In this document: positions 8,710-16,313 of the stretch, piece after piece
How the letters are laid out: each line of letters begins with the position of its first letter
Numbering within the stretch: position 1 is the stretch's first letter
NCBI GenBank assembly: GCA_902625715.1
Contig: CACOCP010000006.1
Location: forward strand, 1 to 53,125
Direction of reading: 5' to 3'
Length of the DNA: 53,125 bases
Origin: an uncultured Pelagibacteraceae bacterium
GTDB taxonomy: Bacteria; Pseudomonadota; Alphaproteobacteria; Pelagibacterales; Pelagibacteraceae
Notes under the pieces: model-generated
The model's database searches: none
Told to the model about the DNA's origin: nothing
Seen by the model: the letters and a program-made list of their open reading frames with translations, nothing else
Position numbers and translations under genes: made by a program

Positions 8710-9462
8710 ATGACTAATAAAAAAGAAATAAATGCTGGTATTTTAATAATTGGGAACGAGGTTCTATCTGGCCGTACTAAAGATGTTAATACCAGCACTC
8801 TTGCAACATGGTTAAATTCTTTAGGCATCAAGGTAAATGAAGTAAGAGTTATTCCTGATGATCAAGAAACAATAATAAATACCGCAAATGAGCTAAGAAA
8901 AAAATATACGTATATATTTACAACTGGTGGGATAGGTCCCACACATGATGACATAACGTCAGAATCGATATCTAAGCTTTTTAATGTTGAATACAATTTT
9001 CATCCAAAAGCTTTTAAAATTTTAGAAAATTATTACAAACCTGGTGAATTTACTGAAGGACGTCAGAAAATGGCCAAGATGCCAATAACATCAAAATTAA
9101 TTTTAAATCCATCAAGTGGTGCTCCTGGATTTTATATGGAGAATGTATTTTGTTTACCAGGAGTTCCTTCGATAATGCAATCCATGTTAGGAGGATTAGA
9201 AAATGTGTTAATTGGTGGTGATCCAATATTAAGTTCAACTATTAATTTAAGAACAGTCGAAAGTGAAATCGCAAAGTCATTAAGCAAAGTACAAGATAAC
9301 AATAAAGATGTTGATATTGGAAGTTATCCTTTTTTTAAGGCAGGAAAACTTGGTGTTTCAATTGTATTAAGATGTACAGATCAAAATAAAATTAATCAAT
9401 GTTATGATCAAATAATAAACTTTGTTAAAGAAAAAAAAATTGAAATTGTTGAGAAAGATTGA
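8710..9462 (+). CDS. CinA N-terminal-domain (MoaB/Mog-like, COG1058) protein
   Basis: This 250-residue protein matches the N-terminal domain of CinA (competence/damage-inducible protein A). It has the I-I-G-N-E-V-L-S-G-R-T motif near residues 12-22, F-T-T-G-G-I-G-P-T-H-D-D near 74-85 and the C-L-P-G-V-P-S loop near 150. This fold resembles molybdopterin-binding MoaB/Mog proteins, and in some CinA proteins it has ADP-ribose pyrophosphatase activity. The C-terminal nicotinamide-nucleotide amidase domain (PncC) is absent, so this is a stand-alone domain of normal size for COG1058. It probably starts an operon with the next four genes. Its stop overlaps the following ATG (TGATG). The substrate is unknown. 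Confidence 0.88.
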   Translation: MTNKKEINAGILIIGNEVLSGRTKDVNTSTLATWLNSLGIKVNEVRVIPDDQETIINTANELRKKYTYIFTTGGIGPTHDDITSESISKLFNVEYNFHPKAFKILENYYKPGEFTEGRQKMAKMPITSKLILNPSSGAPGFYMENVFCLPGVPSIMQSMLGGLENVLIGGDPILSSTINLRTVESEIAKSLSKVQDNNKDVDIGSYPFFKAGKLGVSIVLRCTDQNKINQCYDQIINFVKEKKIEIVEKD

Positions 9463-9869
9463 TGCTTTACTTTGCTTATGGAAGTAATCTTAACCATTTT
9501 CAAATGAAAAGAAGATGTAAAGATAGTATTTTTCTTAAAAAATATGAGCTTAAAGGATTTAGATTAAATTTTAGAAGCAAATACCGAGCTGCCGATATAG
9601 AAAAAAAAAATAATTCTTTAGTACCAGGTGCTTTGTTTGAAATATCTAAAAGCGATGAAAAAAAATTAGATCTCTATGAGGATTTTCCTATTCTATATAA
9701 AAAAATGTATTTTAAATATTACAATAAAGAAGTGATGACATACATCATGCCAAAAAAGTCAGAATTCAGGTATCCAACAGAAAGATATCTAAATGTTATA
9801 AAGCGAGGATATAAAGACTGTAAATTAGACAAATCTTTTTTAGTTAAAGCTCTAAATCCACAAAAATAA
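9462..9869 (+). CDS. Gamma-glutamylcyclotransferase-like (GGCT/AIG2 fold) protein
   Basis: This 135-residue protein begins with the GGCT-fold motif F-A-Y-G-S-N-L (Y6-G-S-N-L10), the phosphate/carboxylate-binding loop of gamma-glutamylcyclotransferases. E73 in D-L-Y-E-D-F-P is the expected catalytic glutamate, and Y-K-K-M-Y follows as in family members. Such enzymes release 5-oxoproline from gamma-glutamyl amino acids or amines. A TTG at 9459 would add one residue; I prefer ATG 9462 because it makes the usual TGATG overlap with the upstream stop. The substrate cannot be read from sequence. The following AzlCD exporter hints at amino-acid turnover, which is inference only. Confidence 0.83.
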   Translation: MLYFAYGSNLNHFQMKRRCKDSIFLKKYELKGFRLNFRSKYRAADIEKKNNSLVPGALFEISKSDEKKLDLYEDFPILYKKMYFKYYNKEVMTYIMPKKSEFRYPTERYLNVIKRGYKDCKLDKSFLVKALNPQK

Positions 9870-9872
9870 ATT

Positions 9873-10565
9873 ATGTCAAAAAAAAAGGAGAATCTATTAA
9901 AGGGTTTTTATGATGTTTCTCCTTTACTGTTACCAGTTGTACCTTTTGGCATTATTTTTGGAGCAATTGGAATTGAGTTGGGTTTTGGACCATATATTAC
10001 ATACGCTACATCAATAATAATTTTTAGTGGGGCTAGTCAGATAGTTTTTTTTCAACTTCTATCAAATGGCGCATCATCCATAATCGCAATAACATCATCC
10101 TCAGTTGTGAGTACTAGACATTTATTGTACGGAGCAGTAGTTGCGCAATATTTGTCAAAATTGTCTTTAATGTGGAAGATATTTTTATCATATTTGTTAA
10201 CCGATCAAGCGTTTGCTGTTTCACAAGAATTTTTTAAAAAAAATTCAAACGATGAATATAAACATTATCATTTGCTTGGTGCTGGATTAACTCTGTGGAT
10301 AGTATGGCAATTGACAACAGTTATTGGAATTTTACTTGGTTCAATTGTACCAGAAGAATTAGGTTTATCTTTTACTATACCTCTAACTTTTTTAGCTTTA
10401 CTTATAAATTATTTTAGAAAAATAGATCATCTTATTGTAATTTTTCTATCAGGACTATCTTCTATTTTATTTTATAATGCTCCATTAAAATCTTACATTA
10501 TATTATCTTGTGTAATTTCATTATTTATCATTTTTTTAATTAACAAATTTCAGAAAAAAATATGA
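9873..10565 (+). CDS. azlC: AzlC family branched-chain amino acid exporter, large subunit
   Basis: This 230-residue membrane protein has about seven hydrophobic segments. It shows the AzlC signature P-F-G-I-I-F-G-A, then F-S-G-A-S-Q-I-V-F and the S-T-R-H-L-L-Y-G-A motif. AzlC with AzlD forms a two-subunit exporter of branched-chain amino acids and, in Bacillus, of 4-azaleucine. azlD overlaps its 3' end by 4 bp (ATGA), so the subunits are translationally coupled. No regulator of the usual AzlB/Lrp type is adjacent. Confidence 0.93.
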   Translation: MSKKKENLLKGFYDVSPLLLPVVPFGIIFGAIGIELGFGPYITYATSIIIFSGASQIVFFQLLSNGASSIIAITSSSVVSTRHLLYGAVVAQYLSKLSLMWKIFLSYLLTDQAFAVSQEFFKKNSNDEYKHYHLLGAGLTLWIVWQLTTVIGILLGSIVPEELGLSFTIPLTFLALLINYFRKIDHLIVIFLSGLSSILFYNAPLKSYIILSCVISLFIIFLINKFQKKI

Positions 10566-10876
10566 CTATTTGGATATCTGTAGTGATAGCAGGGATTATA
10601 AATTACTTAACTAGACTAGGATCTATTTTGTTAATTAAACCTGAAAGATTAAGCGAAAGTGCAAAAAAAATATTAGGATATGTGCCGTCTGCAGTATTCC
10701 CTGCAATAATCTTTCCAGCAGTTTTTTTAAATGAAACAAATACAATTGTGCAAATTAACGATCCAAAAATTATTGGGTTTTTTGTTGCTATTGTAATTGG
10801 GTATATAAGTAAAAATATTATTTCAACAATTATAGCTGGACTAATATCATATTGGATAGTTATATTTTTATTTTAA
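10562..10876 (+). CDS. azlD: AzlD family branched-chain amino acid exporter, small subunit
   Basis: This 104-residue protein has about four hydrophobic helices. The AzlD pattern N-Y-L-T-R-L-G lies near the start, followed by the L-G-Y-V-P-S-A-V-F-P-A-I-I-F-P block around residues 39-53. It pairs with the AzlC encoded just upstream, with which it overlaps by 4 bp. Its stop is 2 bp before the next gene. Confidence 0.9.
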   Translation: MTIWISVVIAGIINYLTRLGSILLIKPERLSESAKKILGYVPSAVFPAIIFPAVFLNETNTIVQINDPKIIGFFVAIVIGYISKNIISTIIAGLISYWIVIFLF

Positions 10877-10878
10877 AT

Positions 10879-12171
10879 ATGTATTTACACTCAAAACTTC
10901 AAAATAGATCTAAGCCTATTAGAATTGGATTTATAGGATGTGGTAAATTTGTTTCAATGTTTTTAGCTCAGTTTAATCACTTAGAAAAAATTCAAATCGA
11001 TTCAATTGTTGATGTAAATATTGTGAAAGCTAAAAAAAATTGTCTTAATAGTGGTCTAAATGAAAAAACAATAAGTAATATAAATTTTACAAATTCATTA
11101 GACAATACTTTTGAAAGAGATATTGAAATTTACATTGAGGCAACAGGTAATCCAATAATTGGAACTGTGCATGCAACAAAAATAATTAATAATAAAAAAC
11201 ATATAATTTTGGTTAATGTTGAAGCAGATGTTACATGTGGAAAATTCTTATCAGATTTAGCAAATAAAAATAATGTTGTATGTTCAATGGCTTATGGTGA
11301 TCAACCATCTTTAATTATGGAACAAATAGAATGGGCTAGACTTAATGGATTTCAAGTCATTTGTGCTGGCAAAGGGACTAAATATCATCCCACATTTGAA
11401 TATTCTACACCTGAAACAGTCTGGGATCATTATGGACTAACAAAAGATAGAGCTGAAAAGGAATCTGGAATGAATCCTAAAATGTTTAACAGTTTTTTGT
11501 GTGGAGATAAGTCAGCCATTGAAATGTGTGCTGTTAGTAATGCTGCAGACTTAAAATGTCCAAAAGATGGTTTAACATTCCCACCATTAGGTGTTTATGA
11601 TATCGCAAAAAAACTTATTCCAAAAGATGAAGGTGGTTTAATTGATCATAGCGGTCAAGTAGAAGTTATTTCTAGTATTGACCTAGACAAAAATGAAATT
11701 AAGAATGATTTACGTTGGGGTGTCTATATCGTTATTAAGGCACAAAATGAATATGTTAAAAATTGTTTTAAAGATTACGGGATGATAACAGACTCATCAG
11801 GAAATTATTCAGCCATATGGAGACCGTATCATTATATAGGACTTGAATTAGCTCAATCAATTTATTCTATATCTCTAGATTTAAAGCCAACTGGATTTAC
11901 AAAAAATTATAATTCTGATGTCGCGGCAATTGCTAAAAAAGATTTAAATATAGGTGAAAAGCTTGATGGAGAAGGTGGATTTTGTGCACGAGGTAAATTG
12001 ATTAGTTCTCAAAAATCGAAAGAAGATAGAATTCTTCCACTTGGTTTAGCAGATAGTGCAATTGTTAAAAGAAATATTAAAAGAGATGAATTAATTAGAC
12101 TTGCTGATGTTAATCTTGATTTACCAACAGAAGTTATAGAGGCTAGGGAATATCAATATAATTTAATATAA
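10879..12171 (+). CDS. COG4091-type NAD(P)-dependent oxidoreductase with C-terminal SAF domain (homoserine dehydrogenase-like)
   Basis: This 430-residue protein starts with a Rossmann fold (I-G-F-I-G-C-G, residues 16-22). An oxidoreductase middle follows, with T-G-N-P near 95 and A-Y-G-D-Q-P-S near 139-145. The C-terminus resembles a SAF domain (I-A-K-K-D-L-N-I-G-E-K-L, G-L-A-D-S-A, then I-K-R-D-E-L-I). This architecture is the family usually annotated 'predicted homoserine dehydrogenase with SAF domain'; most members have no proven substrate. It is not a normal homoserine dehydrogenase of the threonine pathway. I chose ATG 10879, 2 bp after the azlD stop, rather than an in-frame TTG at 10852. 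The 3' end overlaps the convergent gene by 9 bp. Confidence 0.8.
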   Translation: MYLHSKLQNRSKPIRIGFIGCGKFVSMFLAQFNHLEKIQIDSIVDVNIVKAKKNCLNSGLNEKTISNINFTNSLDNTFERDIEIYIEATGNPIIGTVHATKIINNKKHIILVNVEADVTCGKFLSDLANKNNVVCSMAYGDQPSLIMEQIEWARLNGFQVICAGKGTKYHPTFEYSTPETVWDHYGLTKDRAEKESGMNPKMFNSFLCGDKSAIEMCAVSNAADLKCPKDGLTFPPLGVYDIAKKLIPKDEGGLIDHSGQVEVISSIDLDKNEIKNDLRWGVYIVIKAQNEYVKNCFKDYGMITDSSGNYSAIWRPYHYIGLELAQSIYSISLDLKPTGFTKNYNSDVAAIAKKDLNIGEKLDGEGGFCARGKLISSQKSKEDRILPLGLADSAIVKRNIKRDELIRLADVNLDLPTEVIEAREYQYNLI

Positions 12172-13863
12172 TTTTTTTTCTAAAAGTTCATAAACTTCGT
12201 CATTTATAAAATCCCAATTACAAAATTTTTTTTGCTTAAAAAGTTTTAATTTAGTGTAAGGATTAAATTTATTAAACTCTCCCCATCTCCAGTCTGGGTA
12301 CAAACATAAAATTCCCCAAGTTTCTATATTTAAAGATGATGCTAGATGAAGAAGAGATGTATCACAAGTAATAACAAGATCTAACTTTGATATTAGAGAA
12401 GAAAGTTCATCTAACTTATAGTTGCCACAATCAATAAGGTTTGAAGATTTAAAATATTCTAAATCTCTTTCCCAAATCTCGTTTTGTAAAGCGTAAAAAT
12501 TAGCTTTTAAACTAATAATTTTTCTAAAATTATTGAGTGGTATTGATCTATAAGGCTCATTAGGTCCTAGAAATGAACCTGACCAAACTAAACCAATATT
12601 TTTCTTTGAAAAATCAATTTTATTTTCTATTTCAATTACGTTTTCATGATTGAATTTTATAAGACTTTCTTCAGAGTTAATTTTTTCTTTATAAAAGAAT
12701 TTAATGAGAGAACCTAAAGATATTTTAAAATCAAATATTTGATTTTTACACTCGTCGTATGTTTTAATATTAATATTTTTTAAATTTTTAAATAGATTTT
12801 TAATATTTTCTTGAACAACAAAAGTTATATTTTTTGAAATCTTAGATAATGGTATTAAATATTTTGAAAATTGGATTGAATCTCCTAGACCTTGCTCATT
12901 GTAAACTACTATTGATTTATCATTAATATTAGCACCATCCCATTCATGTGTATCCTCAAAAAAATTAGATAACTTTGATTTTCTAAACTCATAATATTTC
13001 CATCCTTCATCAAAATTTCCCTCATACAAATATCTTATACCAAGATAGTTGTAAAAATCTGAATTATTTTTCAATATTTCCCTTGATTGATTTAACAATT
13101 CATTTCCTTTATTGCTTTGACCAGAATTAAAATAAAGCCTTATTAATGTTATTAAAAATTTTGTAATACTTTTGTTTTTTTCTAATATTTTTTCAGCCTT
13201 ATCGATTTGATTTTTAAGAATTAAATATTCTGCTTTATTATATAAAAATTCAATATAATTACTGTCTATGGTTTCTGCTATTTTAAAAAATTCTTCTGCA
13301 TTCTTCTCATCCCTAAGAGATAAATAGCACAGTAAAATATTATTAACTAAAATTTTACTATTACTATCTAATTCTAAAGCTTTAGAAAAATATTTAATTG
13401 AAGTTTTTGGTTTTCCTTTTCTTAAAAATATATTGCCAATATTATTAAATCCTCTTTTTTTATCACTACCATTTGTATTAATATATTTTTCATAATATTT
13501 TATTGCATCATCATAATTTTTATTCAATTCATTGGCGGATCCAATTTGAAAAATATTTAGTGGGTTTCGGTTATCTAAATTATATAATTTATCTGAATAA
13601 TTTAGTAATTTTTGAAATTTTTTAGTAATAGTAAAAATAACACAAAGATTTCTTATTGGATCTTGAAATTTATCGTCTATTTCAATTGCTTTTAAAAAAA
13701 ATTTCTCAGCTTTTGTTAAATCTTTTTTAGTAAAATGAATAACACCAAGAAAATTATTAATTATTTTTCTATCTTCAACTTCTTCATAATTCTCACAAAG
13801 TTTTAATGCTTCATCAAGTTTATTATTTTTGATATTTTCCGCAATAAGCTCTAATTTATTCAT
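12163..13863 (-). CDS. TPR-repeat protein with C-terminal glycosyltransferase-9-like domain
   Basis: This 566-residue protein has an N-terminal solenoid of tetratricopeptide-like helix pairs over about residues 1-270; the clearest units are A-E-K-F-F-L-K-A-I-E-I, A-I-K-Y-Y-E-K-Y and S-I-K-Y-F-S-K-A-L-E-L. A G-W-K-Y-Y-E-F-R junction follows near 285. The C-terminal half has G-L-G-D-S-I-Q-F-S-K-Y-L and L-V-I-T-C-D-T-S-L-L-H-L-A-S-S, as in TPR-linked, GT9/ADP-heptosyltransferase-like domains. There is no signal peptide. These proteins occur near surface-glycan or flagellin-modification genes, so glycan or protein glycosylation is plausible but unproven. It is strongly A+T- and Lys/Asn-rich and divergent from the gene at 13931. 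Confidence 0.8.
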   Translation of the reverse strand: MNKLELIAENIKNNKLDEALKLCENYEEVEDRKIINNFLGVIHFTKKDLTKAEKFFLKAIEIDDKFQDPIRNLCVIFTITKKFQKLLNYSDKLYNLDNRNPLNIFQIGSANELNKNYDDAIKYYEKYINTNGSDKKRGFNNIGNIFLRKGKPKTSIKYFSKALELDSNSKILVNNILLCYLSLRDEKNAEEFFKIAETIDSNYIEFLYNKAEYLILKNQIDKAEKILEKNKSITKFLITLIRLYFNSGQSNKGNELLNQSREILKNNSDFYNYLGIRYLYEGNFDEGWKYYEFRKSKLSNFFEDTHEWDGANINDKSIVVYNEQGLGDSIQFSKYLIPLSKISKNITFVVQENIKNLFKNLKNINIKTYDECKNQIFDFKISLGSLIKFFYKEKINSEESLIKFNHENVIEIENKIDFSKKNIGLVWSGSFLGPNEPYRSIPLNNFRKIISLKANFYALQNEIWERDLEYFKSSNLIDCGNYKLDELSSLISKLDLVITCDTSLLHLASSLNIETWGILCLYPDWRWGEFNKFNPYTKLKLFKQKKFCNWDFINDEVYELLEKKLY

Positions 13864-13917
13864 TTAAAAGAATAAAATAATAAAACTTTAAATTATTTTT
13901 TGATAGCAGATTAATAG

Positions 13918-13923
13918 TATAAA
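13918..13923 (+). promoter_or_regulatory. Candidate -10 element for the FrhB-like gene
   Basis: TATAAA lies 7 bp upstream of the ATG at 13931 in the 67-bp divergent spacer, giving a predicted leaderless start. I see no good -35 at 16-18 bp, so the call rests on position and the -10 match alone. Confidence 0.3.
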
Positions 13924-13930
13924 TAGAAAT

Positions 13931-15307
13931 ATGGAACAAAAAATTTTAGTCAAAAAAATATTTCAAGAGGTTATTAAACCAGGTAATTGTTTTCATTGTG
14001 GACTTTGTGAAGGCATGTCAAATAATTTATTCAAAATGAAAGAGGTTGATAAAATTCCTATACCAAAATTAATAAGAAAACCTAATGAAAAAGATATACC
14101 TGATTTAAAAAAAATAATCCTGGCATGTCCAGGTAGAGGCTACCCTTATAACTACCTTTCAAAAAAGATGAAACATAGAAAAAAAAGTAAACTGATTGGA
14201 AACTATAATGATTTATATATTAGTAGCTCTAATAGAAAACTAATTCGTGAAAAAGCAAGTTCAGGAGGATTAGTAAGAACGTTATTGATTGAATTAATAA
14301 AATCGAAAAAAGTTGATTATGTTTGTGTATTAGATAAAAAAAAAAAAACTATTTTAAATTTTGATGTCTTAATTACTAAAAATTTAAATAAAATAACTAA
14401 TCTATCTCAAAGCATATACCAAACGACCCCGTTGTTGCATAAACTGAAATTTCTAAAAAAAAATAAATCGTACGTTTTTGTAGGCCTACCAGAGCATGTA
14501 GCATCTTTAAGGGTTTTAAAAATAAAATACCCAAAAGAATTTGCACATATTAAATATTTAATAAGTATTTACAGTGGAACAAACATGTATCCAGGTGCTA
14601 TAGAGTTTTATCTTAAAGGCAACGGAATTAATAGTTTGCAAGAGATTAGTAAAATAGATTGGAGACATGGAGAATGGCCAGGAAAATTGAGAATTGTTAC
14701 TAAAAATAAAAAAATACTTAGTTTAAAAAAATTTTATTACAATTATTTAATACCTTTTTTTATTTCAAAAAACTGTCTAATTACTCCTGATTTTACGGGA
14801 GAATTATCTGATATATCAATAGGTGATGCATGGAATCCTACTCTTGAAAATAAAGGGTACGGTTACTCTGTTGTTATATCAAGATCTGCCTCATTTAGTA
14901 ATATACTTAAATCTTTAAATAAAAGAAAAATTATCAATTCAAATTTAATAGATTTAAAAAGCACAGTTAAAATGCATGCTCATATGATTGAGTTTAAAAA
15001 AATTGGATCTTATTTAAGAATTAAACATTTTAAAAAATTTGGGCCTGTACCACTGTATGATTTAAAGCCTAATTTTGTCTCCAATAAAAGAAAATTAATT
15101 GAGGATATTATTAGAATAGTAATTTTAATTTCATCTATGAAATATATAAAAAAAATATTTTCTTTTATTGGATCAAATATTTTAGGTTTAATATTTCAGC
15201 ATATTAGAAAAATTTGGAAAAGTCTTACAAAACCCGCAAAAAGACAAGGCCTAACTCAAAACAAATTTATACCGGTAAATAATAAACGTTTAAAAGAATT
15301 TTTTTAA
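13931..15307 (+). CDS. Coenzyme F420 hydrogenase/dehydrogenase beta-subunit-like (FrhB/FdhB) Fe-S protein
   Basis: This 458-residue protein has the FrhB/FdhB arrangement. An N-terminal ferredoxin-like cluster uses C20-x2-C23-x2-C26 with C66 in L-A-C-P-G. The N-domain motif A-S-S-G-G-L-V-R-T-L is near residues 113-122. The C-domain ends with D-I-S-I-G-D-A-W near 295-302. The usual second cysteine pair just before that motif is C-x2-T here, so the second Fe-S site looks degraded. SAR11 is not known to make F420. Relatives in non-methanogens sit in polysaccharide clusters beside pyruvyl transferases or act on other flavin-linked substrates. A basic, partly hydrophobic tail of about 75 residues extends the C-terminus. 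The substrate is unknown. Confidence 0.75.
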   Translation: MEQKILVKKIFQEVIKPGNCFHCGLCEGMSNNLFKMKEVDKIPIPKLIRKPNEKDIPDLKKIILACPGRGYPYNYLSKKMKHRKKSKLIGNYNDLYISSSNRKLIREKASSGGLVRTLLIELIKSKKVDYVCVLDKKKKTILNFDVLITKNLNKITNLSQSIYQTTPLLHKLKFLKKNKSYVFVGLPEHVASLRVLKIKYPKEFAHIKYLISIYSGTNMYPGAIEFYLKGNGINSLQEISKIDWRHGEWPGKLRIVTKNKKILSLKKFYYNYLIPFFISKNCLITPDFTGELSDISIGDAWNPTLENKGYGYSVVISRSASFSNILKSLNKRKIINSNLIDLKSTVKMHAHMIEFKKIGSYLRIKHFKKFGPVPLYDLKPNFVSNKRKLIEDIIRIVILISSMKYIKKIFSFIGSNILGLIFQHIRKIWKSLTKPAKRQGLTQNKFIPVNNKRLKEFF

Positions 15308-15317
15308 AGTTATTAGC

Positions 15318-15340
15318 ATTAATAAATCAGATTAATAAAT
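15318..15340 (+). repeat. 10-bp direct repeat, 13-bp period
   Basis: ATTAATAAAT occurs at 15318-15327 and 15331-15340, separated by CAG, in the spacer between the FrhB-like gene and tRNA-Leu. AT-rich composition raises the chance of coincidence. Confidence 0.5.
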
Positions 15341-15360
15341 TTTTTATATATTAAAAATTA

Positions 15361-15376
15361 TGTGATTTAGTGTGAT
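15361..15376 (+). repeat. Tandem TGTGAT hexamers, one helical turn apart
   Basis: TGTGAT at 15361-15366 and again at 15371-15376, 10 bp apart and therefore on the same DNA face, lies 13-28 bp upstream of the tRNA-Leu -35 element. It could be an activator-binding site; no factor is implied by sequence. Confidence 0.4.
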
Positions 15377-15388
15377 AAATTAAAAAAA

Positions 15389-15417
15389 TTTACTTATTCC
15401 TCTTGTTCAATTATAAA
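15389..15417 (+). promoter_or_regulatory. tRNA-Leu promoter candidate
   Basis: TTTACT at 15389-15394, a 17-bp spacer and TATAAA at 15412-15417. Transcription would start near 15424, about 26 nt before the tRNA 5' end. It would also serve nadK and the gene after it. The discriminator is AT-rich, unlike those of the ribosomal promoters in this window. Confidence 0.5.
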
Positions 15418-15449
15418 TACTAGCATAAATACTCATGAAATTAACTCAT

Positions 15450-15535
15450 GCCCTCGTGGTGAAATTGGTAGACACAAAGGACTTAAAATCCTTGCCCTTT
15501 TGGGAGTGCCAGTTCGAGTCTGGCCGAGGGCACCA
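15450..15535 (+). tRNA. tRNA-Leu (anticodon UAA)
   Basis: The cloverleaf has acceptor stem GCCCTCG/CGAGGGC, an anticodon loop CTTAAAA carrying UAA, a long class II variable arm and the T-loop GTTCGAGTC. CCA is encoded at 15533-15535. UUA is the favoured leucine codon in this AT-rich genome, so this is probably its main leucine tRNA. The nadK GTG begins 5 nt after the CCA. Confidence 0.97.
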
Positions 15536-15539
15536 CTAA

Positions 15540-16313
15540 GTGATTAAACCTCACATTCTCTTTGATAACAACTATCCTTCAATTAAGATTAAAAATTTTG
15601 TCAAAAAAAAATTAGGTCACTACGCAATAGCAAATTCTGATTTGATAGTAGTCATTGGTGGAGACGGTTTTATGTTGGGATCACTCAAAAAATATTACAA
15701 ATACAACAAAAAGTTTTATGGAATTAATTCAGGAAATTACGGTTTCTTAATGAATAAATTTTCAACTAAACATACTTTAAATAATCTTTCTAAATCACTA
15801 AGGGTTGTAACAATCTCTCCATTAGAAATGATTGTTAAAACTAAATCAAATCTAACTAGGAGATCTATTGCAATCAATGAGGTTTCAATTCTAAGACAAA
15901 GTAAACAAGCAGCATCATTGTCAATTTCTAGTAATTCAAAAACTGTTATTAAAAACCTAGTTTCAGATGGAGTTTTGGTATCTACTCCAGCTGGTAGTAC
16001 TGCATATAACTTGTCCGTTCATGGACCGATATTAGGAATTGATTCAAAAAAACTGGCTATTAGTCCTATAAGTCCATTTAGACCAAGAAGATGGAAGGGA
16101 AAAATAGTTGGAGATAAATCAAAAATAATTATTAAAAATATAAACCCAATTAAGAGACCAGTCAGTGCAGTTGCTGATAATGTTGAAGTAAGAAATGCAA
16201 TACATATTTCAATTAAAATTAATAAAAAAATTAAATTTAGTCTCTTATATGACTCAAATAGAAGTCTTCAAAAGAAAATTAAAATTGAACAAATTAGAAA
16301 TGAAACAGATTAA
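15540..16313 (+). CDS. nadK: NAD kinase
   Basis: This 257-residue protein has the NAD kinase G40-G-D-G43 motif, the N-S-G-N-Y-G-F-L loop, N-E-V-S-I-L and the S-D-G-V-L-V-S-T-P-A-G-S-T-A-Y signature near 143-157. It phosphorylates NAD to NADP with ATP. The start is GTG at 15540, giving the expected N-terminus M-I-K-P-H-I. The start lies 5 nt after the CCA of tRNA-Leu, so tRNA 3' processing would leave a nearly leaderless nadK message. The stop abuts the next ATG. Confidence 0.95.
   Translation: MIKPHILFDNNYPSIKIKNFVKKKLGHYAIANSDLIVVIGGDGFMLGSLKKYYKYNKKFYGINSGNYGFLMNKFSTKHTLNNLSKSLRVVTISPLEMIVKTKSNLTRRSIAINEVSILRQSKQAASLSISSNSKTVIKNLVSDGVLVSTPAGSTAYNLSVHGPILGIDSKKLAISPISPFRPRRWKGKIVGDKSKIIIKNINPIKRPVSAVADNVEVRNAIHISIKINKKIKFSLLYDSNRSLQKKIKIEQIRNETD

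Noticed and set aside
15308..15388. Small gene or RNA in the spacer between the FrhB-like gene and tRNA-Leu
   Set aside because: There is no open frame of useful length and no strong structure. Only repeats and a promoter were seen.
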